Below, piece after piece: positions 33,218 to 42,910 of a stretch of DNA of 64,000 nucleotides. The position numbers were made by a program, and so were the translations under genes. Origin of the DNA: Deltaproteobacteria bacterium (GTDB lineage Bacteria > Desulfobacterota > Binatia > Binatales > Binataceae); assembly GCA_021831785.1 (NCBI GenBank), contig JAKBMB010000024.1, positions 62,001 through 126,000 of the forward strand, in the 5' to 3' direction. The notes under the pieces were generated by a model. That model was not told the DNA's origin. It was given only the letters and a program-made list of their open reading frames with translations, and did no database searches. Every line of letters begins with the position of its first letter. Positions within the stretch are counted from its first letter, which is position 1.

Positions 33218-35947
33218 TCACGGCCTCAACCTATTGGCCGCGGCCCGCTTGCGCCGCACAAGTTTTCGCAATTCGAGGACTCCGAGTGGCATCAGGCCCA
33301 GAATTGGCCAGCTCGCGATCTGCGGCCATGTTGGCGGAACAGTTGCGAAAACAGTTTGCAGCGGCGCCAGGTACAGGATCGCGATCTGGAAACCGAAGCT
33401 CGTGGCCACCACCACGAAGAGCCGCAGGTTGGACAGCAGACCGAATTCCCAAATCGTGCGAATGCCGCTCCGGGAGCTGAAGGACCGCATGAGTTCTTCG
33501 ATGACCAGGACCGAGAACGTCGCGTTCCGTGCGCTCGCAACGGTCCCGCTGCCGTGCAGTTCCCATAAGAAAGCGGCAAGAGCCACACTGGCCGAGAGCG
33601 TTCCGATCAGCGCCAACTGTCCAAAAAAACTTTGGTCCATGATTTCGGACTTCGGATCTCGCGGCGGGCGCGCAAGGACGTCTGATTCGATCGAATCGGT
33701 CGCAAGCGCGAGCGCCGGCAGGCCGTCGGTGACAAGATTAATCCAGAGCAACTGGATCGGTACCAGCGGCAGCGGCAGCCCGGCAAGCGCCGCCAGGAGC
33801 ATGACCGCCAATTCTCCCGAGTTGCCGCCCATGAGATAGGCGAGCGTCTTGACGATATTGTCGTAGATGCCGCGGCCTTGCTCCACTGCGGCTACAATCG
33901 AGGCGAAGTTGTCGTCTGTAACGATGATGTCGGCAGTTTGCTTGGTGACCTCGGTTCCCGTCCTACCCATCGCCACGCCGACCGACGCTTCCGTGAGCGC
34001 AGGCGCATCGTTCACGCCATCCCCAGTCATGGCTACGACTGCGCCCCGCGCCTTCCATGCGCGGACGATTCTGAGCTTGTGTTGCGCCGTGACGCGCGCA
34101 TAAACGGAAATCTTTGTCACTCGCTCGATAAGCTCGCTGTCGGTCAGAGCTTGGATCTCTCGACCGATCAAAACCTCACCGCCGTGCTCGACGATTCCGA
34201 GCTCTCGACCGATAGCGCCGGCCGTCTCCGGGTGGTCGCCGGTGATCATAACGGTTTTTATTCCGGCGCGTTTACATTTTTGGATTGCATCCCTTGCCTC
34301 GGGGCGTGGCGGATCCTGCATTCCAGCCAGGCCGAGCAGGACTAGCTCGCGTTCGATCTCCATCCCACCATCAGCTCCGATCGCCGAAGGCGAAAACGAT
34401 TCGAGCCGGCGCTGGGCAAAGGCAAGCACGCGCAATGCGTCGCTCGCCATCTGCGCCGACGCTTCGAGCATGGTTGCGCGGTCGGCGGTGGATAGTGGTT
34501 CGTCACCCGTCGCGGTTCGGATCCTTGAGCATTGCTGGATAATCACCTCAGGCGCGCCCTTGACGAATGCCCACGGGTGCCCGTCGCGCTGGCGGACAAT
34601 CGTCATTCGCTTACGGTCGGAGGTGAACGGCAGCGATCCGAGCCGTGGCATTCGAGTATCAATGTCCTCGCGCCGCAGATTCGCCTTGGCCGCCGCAACC
34701 AGCAACGCGGCTTCGGTGGGGTCGCCTACAAACGAAGTCCGTCCATTGCGTGAGTCCAGGCGTGAATCGTTACACGCCGCCGACGCGAGCAGCAGATCGT
34801 ACAACGATGCATCCGCTTTGGGGTCGGCCTCCGTGCCGTCCGTTAGGATCGCGCCGCCAGCCGTGTAGCCTTCATCAGTTATGTTGAAGACGCTCTGTCT
34901 CGTGACCAGCCGGCGCACGGTCATCTCGCCTAAGGTCAGCGTGCCGGTCTTGTCAGTGCAAATTACCTGGACGCAGCCCAGAGTTTCGACCGCATGAAGG
35001 CGCCGCACCAGCGCGTTTCGGACGGCCATGCGTTGAATGCCCAGCGCAAGCGCGATCGTTACCACAGCCGGCAAACCTTCTGGTATCGCGGCGACGGCGA
35101 GGCTTACCGCTCCGAGAAACATCTCAAAGGGAGCGACCCCGCGCAGAAGTCCCAGCAGAAAGACGATTGCGACGATTGCCACGCTTGCCCACAATAGGCG
35201 CCAACCAACTCGATCAAGCTGACGCTCGAGCGGTATCTGGCCGCTGGACGCAGTCTCGATCAACGCCGCCATCCGTCCGGCTTCGGTTGTCATGCCAGTT
35301 GCGACGACCAGCGCGTGTCCTGTGCCGCTTATGACGCTCGTGCCTAGAAAAACCATATTGGTCCGATCTGCCAACAAGGTGTCCGGCGGCAGATTGAAAG
35401 GTTGCTTTTCGACCGGCAAGGATTCGCCGGTAAGCGCCGCCTCGTTGGTGTACATCGTCGCGGCGTCAGCCAGCCTCGCATCGGCTGCGACCAAATCCCC
35501 TTCGCCGAGGATGAGAAGGTCGCCGCGCACGATCTCGGCGGCGGGCACAATTTTGAGCTGCCCGTCTCTGACTACGCGAGCGCGCGGAGCAGTCAGCTTA
35601 GCCAACGCTGCAACGGCCCGTTGCGCGCGATACTCCTGGACGAACCCGATCAGCGCATTCAGAACAACGATCGCGATGATTACGACTCCATCAAGATGCT
35701 CCCCAAGAGCTACGGAAATGGCGGCCGCCCCTATCAGCACCCAGATGACAAAACTAAAAAACTGGCGAACGAGAATTGCGAGCACGGATACCTGCTTCGC
35801 CTGCCGAATTGCATTGGGTCCGTCGCGTTCGAGCCGTGCTGATGCTTCTTCTGCTGAAAGTCCGTCGCTCGAGTCGGCCTGCAGTTCCGCGTTGACTCGG
35901 TCCAGCGCTTCGGCGTGCCAGTTGATGTCAGCCATATTCGACGTCAT
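33218..35947 (-). CDS. Cation-transporting P-type ATPase (P2A, Ca2+-type)
   Basis: 909 residues, complete. It has TGESLPVEK (actuator), IPEGLPAVVT in M4 (metal-binding motif of P2-type pumps), the phosphorylation site DKTGTLT, and MTGDGVNDAPAL of the hinge. About ten membrane helices are present. It would export Ca2+ or exchange monovalent cations at the inner membrane. The start could also be the ATG at 35935. It is an intact member of the otherwise decayed stress island. Confidence 0.92.
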   Translation of the reverse strand: MTSNMADINWHAEALDRVNAELQADSSDGLSAEEASARLERDGPNAIRQAKQVSVLAILVRQFFSFVIWVLIGAAAISVALGEHLDGVVIIAIVVLNALIGFVQEYRAQRAVAALAKLTAPRARVVRDGQLKIVPAAEIVRGDLLILGEGDLVAADARLADAATMYTNEAALTGESLPVEKQPFNLPPDTLLADRTNMVFLGTSVISGTGHALVVATGMTTEAGRMAALIETASSGQIPLERQLDRVGWRLLWASVAIVAIVFLLGLLRGVAPFEMFLGAVSLAVAAIPEGLPAVVTIALALGIQRMAVRNALVRRLHAVETLGCVQVICTDKTGTLTLGEMTVRRLVTRQSVFNITDEGYTAGGAILTDGTEADPKADASLYDLLLASAACNDSRLDSRNGRTSFVGDPTEAALLVAAAKANLRREDIDTRMPRLGSLPFTSDRKRMTIVRQRDGHPWAFVKGAPEVIIQQCSRIRTATGDEPLSTADRATMLEASAQMASDALRVLAFAQRRLESFSPSAIGADGGMEIERELVLLGLAGMQDPPRPEARDAIQKCKRAGIKTVMITGDHPETAGAIGRELGIVEHGGEVLIGREIQALTDSELIERVTKISVYARVTAQHKLRIVRAWKARGAVVAMTGDGVNDAPALTEASVGVAMGRTGTEVTKQTADIIVTDDNFASIVAAVEQGRGIYDNIVKTLAYLMGGNSGELAVMLLAALAGLPLPLVPIQLLWINLVTDGLPALALATDSIESDVLARPPRDPKSEIMDQSFFGQLALIGTLSASVALAAFLWELHGSGTVASARNATFSVLVIEELMRSFSSRSGIRTIWEFGLLSNLRLFVVVATSFGFQIAILYLAPLQTVFATVPPTWPQIASWPILGLMPLGVLELRKLVRRKRAAANRLRP

Positions 35948-35982
35948 CCGCGCGCTAAACCCCGAGCCGCCCGGAACGCGCG

Positions 35983-36138
35983 CAGGGAATCCGAATCGTC
36001 CATGGCGGCAGCGTCACACCCACCGACGCGGCGGCGTTCCTGTCGCAACCAGACATCGATGTGGCGATCGCCGGTACCGCGAGCCTTGATTCTGATTCAT
36101 CTATCCAAATTGTAAAGGCTTGGACCGTACGACCTTGA
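35983..36138 (+). pseudogene. tpiA: Triosephosphate isomerase, 3' fragment
   Basis: The plus strand reads IRIVHGGSVTPTDAAAFL then PDIDVAIAGTASLD and ends at TGA 36136. This is the last beta-alpha unit of triosephosphate isomerase (Y/H-GGSV phosphate loop, GxASLD). The frame is closed upstream by a stop at 35956-35958 close to the ATPase start, so about 200 N-terminal residues are missing. Confidence 0.75.
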
Positions 36139-36344
36139 GTCTCGTTCGGCTCGCAGACGCGAGGTTGAGAATTTAAGCTGACAGTCAGCGCTTTCCTGCC
36201 AGAATGAATCGCAATCGGAGAACTCCCGCCCGTTTGCTTCGGCTTCCTGTTCCGAACCGCTCGCATTGTGTGCATGCCAACCGGCAACGATACCTACCGC
36301 GGCGTATAGGCGAGAGCCTCCGACTCTTTGCTGCAACGCTCCAG

Positions 36345-36842
36345 TTACGCATTCGCCTCGCGGCCTTCGACCTGAATCTTAACTTCCTTCGGCGTGGCCT
36401 CCTTGGGCATCGGGGCGCTGAGTTCAAGCACGCCGTCGCAATAGGTGGCCTTCAGATCCTCTGCCTTGATTCCTTTGGGTAGCGGGATCGAGCGCTCGAA
36501 GGAGCCGTAGCGGATTTCGCGTCTGAAAAAGTCGGCTTTCTTTGTCTCGCTCTTTTCCTCCCTTGAACCCTTGATAGTCAGAAGATCGCCCATGACCTTG
36601 ATATCGACATTCTTCGCATCGATGCCGGGGAGGTCGGTACGAACGATAAACTTGCCGTCCTCCACAAACGACTCGAACGCGGGCCGCGCCGCCACAGGCT
36701 CCCGATCGCCAAAGAACTGGCGGTCGAAACGAAAAGGGGCAAGCCAATCCCGGTCGAGGTTGAACCGCTCCAGCAAATCATCAAACTCGCGGCGGAACCG
36801 GTCCAAGTCTCTTGATGGTGTCCATTTCTCGAGAAACCCCAT
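36345..36842 (-). CDS. Hsp20/alpha-crystallin small heat-shock protein
   Basis: 165 residues from the ATG at 36842 with GGAGGAAAG upstream. The alpha-crystallin domain is seen in FIVRTDLPGIDAKNVDIKV and FERSIPLPKGIKAEDLKATYCDGVLELSAPM, with the C-terminal short I/V-x-I/V-like tail (VKIQV). It is an ATP-independent holdase for unfolded proteins. It sits directly downstream of the broken hydrolase-phosphoribosyltransferase gene, in the same direction. Confidence 0.92.
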   Translation of the reverse strand: MGFLEKWTPSRDLDRFRREFDDLLERFNLDRDWLAPFRFDRQFFGDREPVAARPAFESFVEDGKFIVRTDLPGIDAKNVDIKVMGDLLTIKGSREEKSETKKADFFRREIRYGSFERSIPLPKGIKAEDLKATYCDGVLELSAPMPKEATPKEVKIQVEGREANA

Positions 36843-36866
36843 TGTCTTTCCTCCTTCTTTATCCGC

Positions 36867-38168
36867 CTATGATTGGGGATGCGCCTTGGCGGGTTGTTCT
36901 GTTTGCAGAATTGCCTTCACCTCCTGGTCGGTAACCTGGTGGAAGTCGCGGTAGAACTGGCCAACCGCAAAGAAATCTTCAGGCGTCTCAAGACAGACAA
37001 TTTCGTCGGCTTCGCTACGCAACGCCTCGACCGTCTCCGCAGGCGCAACCGGAACCGCGAGCACAAGCCGCTTCGGCTTCTGACGGCGGACGCCGCGAAG
37101 AGCGGCTCTCACCGAGGAGCCCGTCGCAATTCCGTCATCGACGAGGATCACGGTCTTGCCAGCGAGCGGAATCTTGGCGCGGCCGCCTCGATACGCGGTC
37201 TTGCGGCGGTTCACTTCCTTCAATTGCCGCGCGATTTCAGCTTCGATGTAATCCTCCGACACTCCTAGGGGCTCGACAATGTCCTGATTGAAGATCGCGC
37301 GTGGATGGTCGCCGTCGACCACCGCGCCAATTCCCAACTCCGCCTAACCCGGAGCTCCCAGCTTGCGGACGACGACTACATCGAGCGGAGCGCATAACGC
37401 GTCCGCAACCTCTTTGGCGAGCGGCAGGCCGCCGCGCGGGACGCCAAGCACGACCACGTCGGCACCGGCATAAGACATCAGGCGGTGAGCAAGCATCCGC
37501 CCGGCCTGCTGCCGGGTTGAATAAACAGTTGTCCCTCGCGTTACGGGTTCCTCGGCCCGCACCGTCAGATGCCGGTCGAACCAGTCACTCGCAAGCCTCG
37601 CCACCTGCTCCAGCGCGCCCGGTTCCTCGAACAGATAGGTCGCGCCCGGCACGATCTTGAGGGATTTTTCAGAGCGCAGGACACGAAAAGCCTTCTCGTT
37701 GAGCTCGATTACACCGTAATCATGGCCGACGACGATAAGCAGGGTCGGCGCTTTCACATCAGCAAGCTAACGGATGGCGAGGTCCGGCCTGCCCCCACGC
37801 GAGACCACGGCGCCAATCGCGCGATCCTGTGACGCGGCGACCAGCGCTGCGGCAGCTCCCGTGCTGGCGCCAAAATATCCCACAGAAAAGTCCTTGATCT
37901 CGGGTCTACTCCTCAGCCAACGCGGTGCGCGAGGAAATCGACATCGAAGACGTTGTCGCGATCCGAAGCCTCGTCATCGGCAAGAAGGTCGAATAGCAGC
38001 GTCCCGATGTGTGCATTTTGCAGCCTTAGCAACGAACCGGTTGCGCGGACTCAGACGGCTGCTACCGCTGCCATGGGCGAAAAGAACTACTCCGATGGCA
38101 TTTTTCGGAATCGTCAATTCGCCTTCCAATCGGATGGAGTCGCAGGGTATCGAGACAGGCTGTCTCAT
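36867..38168 (-). pseudogene. Dienelactone hydrolase-phosphoribosyltransferase fusion, multiply broken
   Basis: Start ATG at 38168 (SIPCDSIRLEGELTIP, FAHGSGSSRLSPRNRFVA: alpha/beta-hydrolase N-terminus). A frameshift follows, then IGTLLFDLLADDEASDRDNVF and a TGA. After another frame change comes SVGYFGASTGAAAALVAA (nucleophile Ser) with SRGGRPDLAIR, a TAG, then [19 protein letters not shown] and [15 protein letters not shown], and the phosphoribosyltransferase ([25 protein letters not shown]). A TAG at 37344-37346 precedes AELGIGAVVDG and the PRPP loop VILVDDGIATGSSV. The two frames at 37344-37757 and 36867-37337 are one gene split by this TAG. The fused protein family occurs beside Hsp20 genes. 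Confidence 0.85.
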
Positions 38169-38418
38169 GAATATTCTCCCGCTTTCGGAACCTGGTCTCT
38201 TGCCTTGTTTGTGCATCAGCTGTGCCGGGTTTGTATGCCGCGCTAGCTGGCAGAAAGGCCGGCAGTGTGTGAGATTTTCCTGGCCGTCGTCTTGTCTGCC
38301 GATCTGTCGAAACAATTTCGCCGCAGACGTTGCCTTACGACTCAGTTAAACTGTTTCCGAAGGACACAGCGTTGGCGGCACAGTGTGTGTAGGTTAGCCC
38401 GCAAAGAGAACAAACCGT

Positions 38419-39508
38419 ATGGACGACGGCACTGCTCGATCGGCAAAAACACCCCGACGTCTGCCCAAGGCTATCATCGCTCTCGGCATCGTCTCGCTTT
38501 TCAATGATACGGCGGGAGACATGATCAACCCGCTGCTTCCGGCCTTCGTTGCTCCGGATGGGCCGCCTGAAGGCGGCCACGTTTGTTGGATACGCGGTCG
38601 CTGCCGTCGTGCGTCCACTGCTTGCGATTACGGCCGCGTGGTGGCAAATCCTGCTGGTCCGTTTTGGCGATCGATTGGGAAAAGCTGTGCGCGGGGCGCC
38701 TCGCGATCGCCTTATAGCGGACGCGGCGCCGCCGGAGATTCGTGGCCGCGCCTTCGGATACCATAGCGGGATGGACAATGCCGGAGCGCTCGGCGGCCCC
38801 TTAATCGTCTACTGGATGCTCGCGCTCGGCATGAAACCGCGAAACATCTTCGCATGGACCGTTGTTCCAGGACTGCTATCGCTGCTGATACTCGGCGCAG
38901 GCGTTCAAGAAACCAAGTCCATCGGAAGGGAAAAAATTGAAGTTGGCATCCCTGATGCGCCTAGATTCCGCCGGCTCCTTGCCGTGATCTTTGTTTTTAC
39001 CCTCGGCAGCTCGTCTGATTCCTTCCTTCAATGGCGTGCCCGAGAAGTCGGAGTCTCGGCGGCTCATCTTCCGCTACTTTGGTTCATTCTTGCATTCATC
39101 AGGGTCAGCAGTTCAACCCCAGGCGGAGAGCTGAGCGATCGCTGGGGACGCCATAATACAATCATAAGTGAATGGCTCCTTTATTCAGCGGTATATTTGG
39201 GTTTTGCTTTCGTTTCCGCTCCCCGGACAATATGGCTGCTTTTCGCCGTTTACGGTCTCTTTTCTGGCTTGACTGAAGGATCCGAGCGCGCCTTGGTGAT
39301 TGATCTGGTTGCCGAAGAGTGGCGCGGCCGAGCCCTTGGGGCTTACAAAGCTGCGGTAGGCATAGCATTACTTCCAGCCAGCGTATTTTTTGGCGTAGTC
39401 TATCAGCAATGGGGCGCCCAACCTGCTTTCATACTCGGTGCAGCACTGGCGCTGATAGCGATATTCCTGTTGCCTGCCAGCGCGCCTCTGGCGAAGCCGC
39501 CTACGTGA
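38419..39508 (+). pseudogene. MFS transporter with internal deletion and frameshift
   Basis: From ATG 38419 the frame gives the first helix (IIALGIVSLFNDTAGDMINPLLPAFVA). Coding then jumps frame near 38550 to RMGRLKAATFVGYAVAAVVRPLL, RFGDRLGKAVRGAPRDRLIAD and onward to 39508. The family normally has some 50 residues (helix 2 and most of the DR-x-GR loop) between these points. They are missing, so this is a deletion plus frameshift, not a simple sequencing slip. Remaining helices look normal. Probably inactive. Confidence 0.75.
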
Positions 39509-39543
39509 GACTTCGCAGTTATCCATCGTCACCGTATCTTGCG

Positions 39544-40176
39544 TCACTGTATTTTGCCGCGATGGCGGAGTTCCCGCGCGTTCATGATCTGGACGCCACG
39601 TCCGGACAATTCACGGCTCAGGATGTCGGCGCGCTGCGGCTCGATCGAACGACAGAGATCCCACGTCACGTTGACTCGAAAGCCTTCCTGGAGAACGTCT
39701 TCGGCTGTATACCTGACGCAAAAGTCGCGAGCCGGACCGCAGATAAAAATGTCCTCGGCCCCGCGATCTTTCAAATACCCCGTTAGTCCGGTCGTCGTTC
39801 GAATTCCTTTTGGATCCCAATTGTCGCGAAAGGCGGAATAGGAATAGATCGCCGCGTTGGTCGCTTTTCTGATGATCGCAGCCGCCTTTGCCGATGGAAT
39901 TCCAAAATGCAGATTCGCACCGGCGGTCCCTTGCACGCAGCGATCGGGCCATAGGATTTGTTCATGGCCGTAAAGTTCGATCTTTTCGAAGGCCCTCCGG
40001 CCCGGATGGTTGCTCGCAAATGAGACGTGTTCAGGCGGATGCCAATCCTGAACGGCGACAATCAGCTCGAACAGGTCGGCTTCCATCAAGTCCGCGATGG
40101 GCGCCACGATTTCATCACCACCTGCAACAGCTAATGCACCGCCTGGAAGAAAGTCCGGCTGGAGGTCAACCACCAA
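39544..40176 (-). CDS. pncA: Nicotinamidase/isochorismatase-family hydrolase
   Basis: 210 residues with DLQPDFLPGGAL (catalytic Asp and metal site), the metal-binding QDWHPPEHVSF, catalytic Lys region, and ICGPARDFCVRYTAED with the nucleophilic Cys. This is the full PncA pattern: nicotinamide to nicotinate for NAD salvage. The start is TTG at 40176 with AAGGAG 10 bases upstream. No ATG is available in frame. It is intact among broken neighbours, several of which concern PRPP and nucleotide metabolism. Confidence 0.88.
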   Translation of the reverse strand: MVVDLQPDFLPGGALAVAGGDEIVAPIADLMEADLFELIVAVQDWHPPEHVSFASNHPGRRAFEKIELYGHEQILWPDRCVQGTAGANLHFGIPSAKAAAIIRKATNAAIYSYSAFRDNWDPKGIRTTTGLTGYLKDRGAEDIFICGPARDFCVRYTAEDVLQEGFRVNVTWDLCRSIEPQRADILSRELSGRGVQIMNARELRHRGKIQ

Positions 40177-40459
40177 TAAAGCCGTACTCCTTCAGCGCGT
40201 TTGCCGCGCGTTGCGCAACTTCTTGAAAGAACTATCGCATATAAGATCTCACGTTTCGAGTAATATCGCACGCAGGTGTTTTCGACGGTTTGTCAAACAG
40301 CGCCGTTCGATTGGATTGCTCTTGAATCCCGCCGATTTGGCGGCGCGTTCGGATACAGCCTACGACTCTTCTAAGTCCTCCGATGTTCCTGAACGTCTAT
40401 TATCGAGCTGGGATGTGGCACGTTCCTAGCTTGGCCTCATAGATGGATGGTGAATTCAT

Positions 40460-41006
40460 ATGCAGCGCCCCCTTCAAATTACCTCACGCGATTTTCAATT
40501 GACCCCAGCCATGAAGGCGCAGATCCGCGAACGCGCCGACGACCTTCAGCTCTACTTCCCAAGGCTCACCGGATGCCACGTGGTGGTCGCAGCGCCGGTG
40601 CATCATCACCGCAAAGGAGGCCCGTTCAACGTGCGACCTCCGTGTGCCCGGTGCGGAGGTCTCGGTCAACCGGCAGGAGGCCGATGATTTGGCGATCGCA
40701 ATCAGAGATGCATTCGATGCCGCGCGGCGTCGCATCGAGGATCATCTTCGCCAGCTCAGGCGCGATGTGAAGGCGCACGAGCTGCCGTCGGTTGGCCGCG
40801 TTGCCCGCATTTTCCGGAAGGAGGGCTACGGCTTCCTCGAAACGACGGATAACCGCGAGATATATTTCCATCGCCATAGTGTCCTCGGTGAGCATTTCGA
40901 TGATCTGACGCCAGGAACCGCTGTGCGTTTTGCCGAGGAGGAAGGTGACGAAGGTCCGCAAGCGAGCACGCTTGCGATCATCGGAGGCAAAGCGACTCCG
41001 GAGTAG
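40460..41006 (+). pseudogene. HPF/RaiA ribosome-hibernation factor fused to cold-shock domain, frameshifted
   Basis: The first frame (40460-40687) gives QRPLQITSRDFQLTPAMKAQIRERA, CHVVVAAPVHHHRKGGPFNV: the S30AE/HPF domain. Near 40630-40640 one base is missing and the second frame continues DLRVPGAEVSVNRQEADD, IAIRDAFDAARRRIEDHLR, then a cold-shock domain (GRVARIFRKEGYGFLETTDNREIYFHRHSVL) to 41006. Both domains are otherwise well conserved. A sequencing error cannot be excluded, but several neighbours are also broken. Confidence 0.8.
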
Positions 41007-41168
41007 CCTGATCCCCTTGACCAGCTCCTATCGAAACGTGGAAGGGTGGAGAGCGAATAATTATTTCAAGCTCTCTTGCCCACAATTCCCGGCAGGGGCA
41101 ATCTTCGCACTTGCGCGAGCGGCTTCAGGATCGCGTCTTTGCTCGAGCGAATTTCGCGAAGCCGTTAG

Positions 41169-42119
41169 TTAGTGGCGGAACTGCGGCATGATCTCCTCCG
41201 CAAAAGCCTGCATGTCCTCTTCGGATGTCATGACGGGTTTGTGCTGGAAAATGAAATGCGAGACTCCCGCCTTGATGTACCGCTCGATCTTATCCACGCA
41301 CTCCTGCTTGCTGCCAATTATCATCCGCTCGCGCGCTTGCTCAGACGTGGTCTGCGCCATCGTTGCGACGAACGCTGACAGACTTTCCTCGCGACTTTTC
41401 GGCGCCCCATAACACATCGTCATCATCAAGGTCATTTCGATTTCATCGGCATTGCGTCCGACCGCGTCGCCGTGGCGCTCGATTACGCCGATCAGCCGCT
41501 TCATTTCCGCATCGTCGGCATTGCCCGCGTTCCACATATCGGCGTATTTCGCGACGATCTTGAGCAGCACGCGCTCGCCCTGGCCGCCAATCAGCAGCGG
41601 TAGATTTTTCTGCGCCGGCTTCGGATTGCAGACCGCGTCCACCACGCTCCAATGCTTGCCGCGAATCGTGGTCTTATCCTGCGAGAACATCCCCTTGATG
41701 ATCTGGCAGGCCTCGTCCAGCAACTGCAGGCGCCCGCCCAGCGTTTTGAAGTCGAAGCCGAGACTTTGATGCTCCAGTTCGGACCATCCGGCGCCAAGTT
41801 CGAGGTTGAGCCTTCCGCCGCTGATCTGATCGAGCGTAGCCGCCATCTTCGCCGTCAACGCGGGATTGCGATAAGTATTGCTGTTAATTATCGCGCCGAT
41901 GCGGGCGCGTTTCGCCACCTGGCTGAGTGCGCTCAAAAGCGTCCAGCCTTCCAGGCACGGACCGTTCGGGTCGGGCGAAAAGACCGGATAGAAATGATCG
42001 TAGACCCAGAGCGAGTCATAGCCCCATCCGTCCGCCTTCGCCCAAAAGCTGCGCAACTCTTCCCACTCGATATTCTGCTGTCCGGTATGGACGCCGAAGC
42101 GGATCGGATACTTGTTCAT
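41169..42119 (-). CDS. LLM-class (luciferase-like, F420/FMN-dependent) oxidoreductase
   Basis: 316 residues from the ATG at 42119 (NKYPIRFGVHTGQQ). Conserved features are WGYDSLWVYDHFYPV, ISGGRLNLELGAGW, KPAQKNLPLLIGGQGER and IIGSKQECVDKIERYIKAGV, typical of luciferase-like monooxygenases that use F420 or FMN. The substrate is unknown. The enzyme is complete and stands alone between broken genes. Confidence 0.9.
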   Translation of the reverse strand: MNKYPIRFGVHTGQQNIEWEELRSFWAKADGWGYDSLWVYDHFYPVFSPDPNGPCLEGWTLLSALSQVAKRARIGAIINSNTYRNPALTAKMAATLDQISGGRLNLELGAGWSELEHQSLGFDFKTLGGRLQLLDEACQIIKGMFSQDKTTIRGKHWSVVDAVCNPKPAQKNLPLLIGGQGERVLLKIVAKYADMWNAGNADDAEMKRLIGVIERHGDAVGRNADEIEMTLMMTMCYGAPKSREESLSAFVATMAQTTSEQARERMIIGSKQECVDKIERYIKAGVSHFIFQHKPVMTSEEDMQAFAEEIMPQFRH

Positions 42120-42455
42120 TGCTTGTCTTGCACCATTGGTTGGTAACTGTGGCAATGATTATCGGTTGGCGCGCCGTAAGTACAATGCCCGCCAGCGCGC
42201 GCGTAGATGAATTCTCGTTGCTCAGCGAGCATGTCCCTTTTTGAATTTCGTCGGCTTCCCCCTCTGCGTTTTGGCTCTCCTAATTCTCAACTCGGACCCG
42301 ATTCGTTCGATGATCGATTCGAGTTCCTTGTCGGATGAATGATTGACAATTTCCGTTCTTGACTGACCAAACGCGCGACTTTTAGCGTGGCAGTGAGCCG
42401 AGCGTCAAGCCGCGGCCCCACCGAGGTGTCGGCCGGACCGAGCAACGAACCTTAG
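42120..42455. other. Intergenic stretch, possible coding remnant
   Basis: No supported gene. A minus-strand frame of about 60 codons ending near 42240 (SSDKELESIIERIGSELRI) looks protein-like but has no start codon or recognisable family. It may be another relic beside the restriction-gene remnant. Confidence 0.3.
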
Positions 42456-42829
42456 TATTGGGTAAACGAAGACGCCAAGCTCATTCGAAAAACGATCCAC
42501 CTAAAGCCCAAACAGTGGAAAGTCCAGACCGAGGCTGCTGGAGGGAGGGCGATCACCTTCCACAACCAGACTGATTTTGTAAAAGACCGGATCGCAGTTG
42601 TGGTCCAAGTTGGCAAGTACGCTTTCGTCGCATACGATCTGTTCGTTGAGCACATGGCATTCTTCGTGGGAGACGTGATCGACGTGGGCGTGGAAATACT
42701 GCAATAAAAGATCTCCAAGCAAGAATGTCGTCCGGCGTTGGCTACTACGAAGGGGAGTCGTACAACGTCATCCGAGAAGGCCGGAGCGTGCCCGCCGTGC
42801 CCCTGGTGTCGATTGGCGTAGTTCCGTGA
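42456..42829 (+). pseudogene. BglII-family restriction endonuclease, 3' remnant with frameshift
   Basis: The plus strand reads FHNQTDFVKDRIAVVVQVGK, then YAFVAYDLFVEHMAFFVGD and VIDVGVEIL up to a TAA at 42705. A second frame then continues MSSGVGYYEGESYNVIREG and VPAVPLVSIGV to TGA 42827. This is the C-terminal catalytic region of BglII-type restriction endonucleases, shifted by one frame and lacking its N-terminus (stop at 42453). No cognate methylase is seen. Confidence 0.6.
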
Positions 42830-42910
42830 CGGACCACCCTGTCGCGGTGCCTCTCCTAATTTCCTGCGCTCAGTGCCCTAATTCGGGCAGTACCGGGAAA
42901 GGGAGCTCGG

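Noticed and set aside
36867-37757. Two separate genes (a hydrolase-like and a phosphoribosyltransferase)
   Set aside because: The two frames are the same frame separated by one TAG, and the family sequence continues straight across it. It is one broken gene.
42240-42420. Minus-strand frame with SSDKELESIIERIGSELRI
   Set aside because: Possible relic, but it has no start codon and no recognisable family, so it is not listed as a gene.
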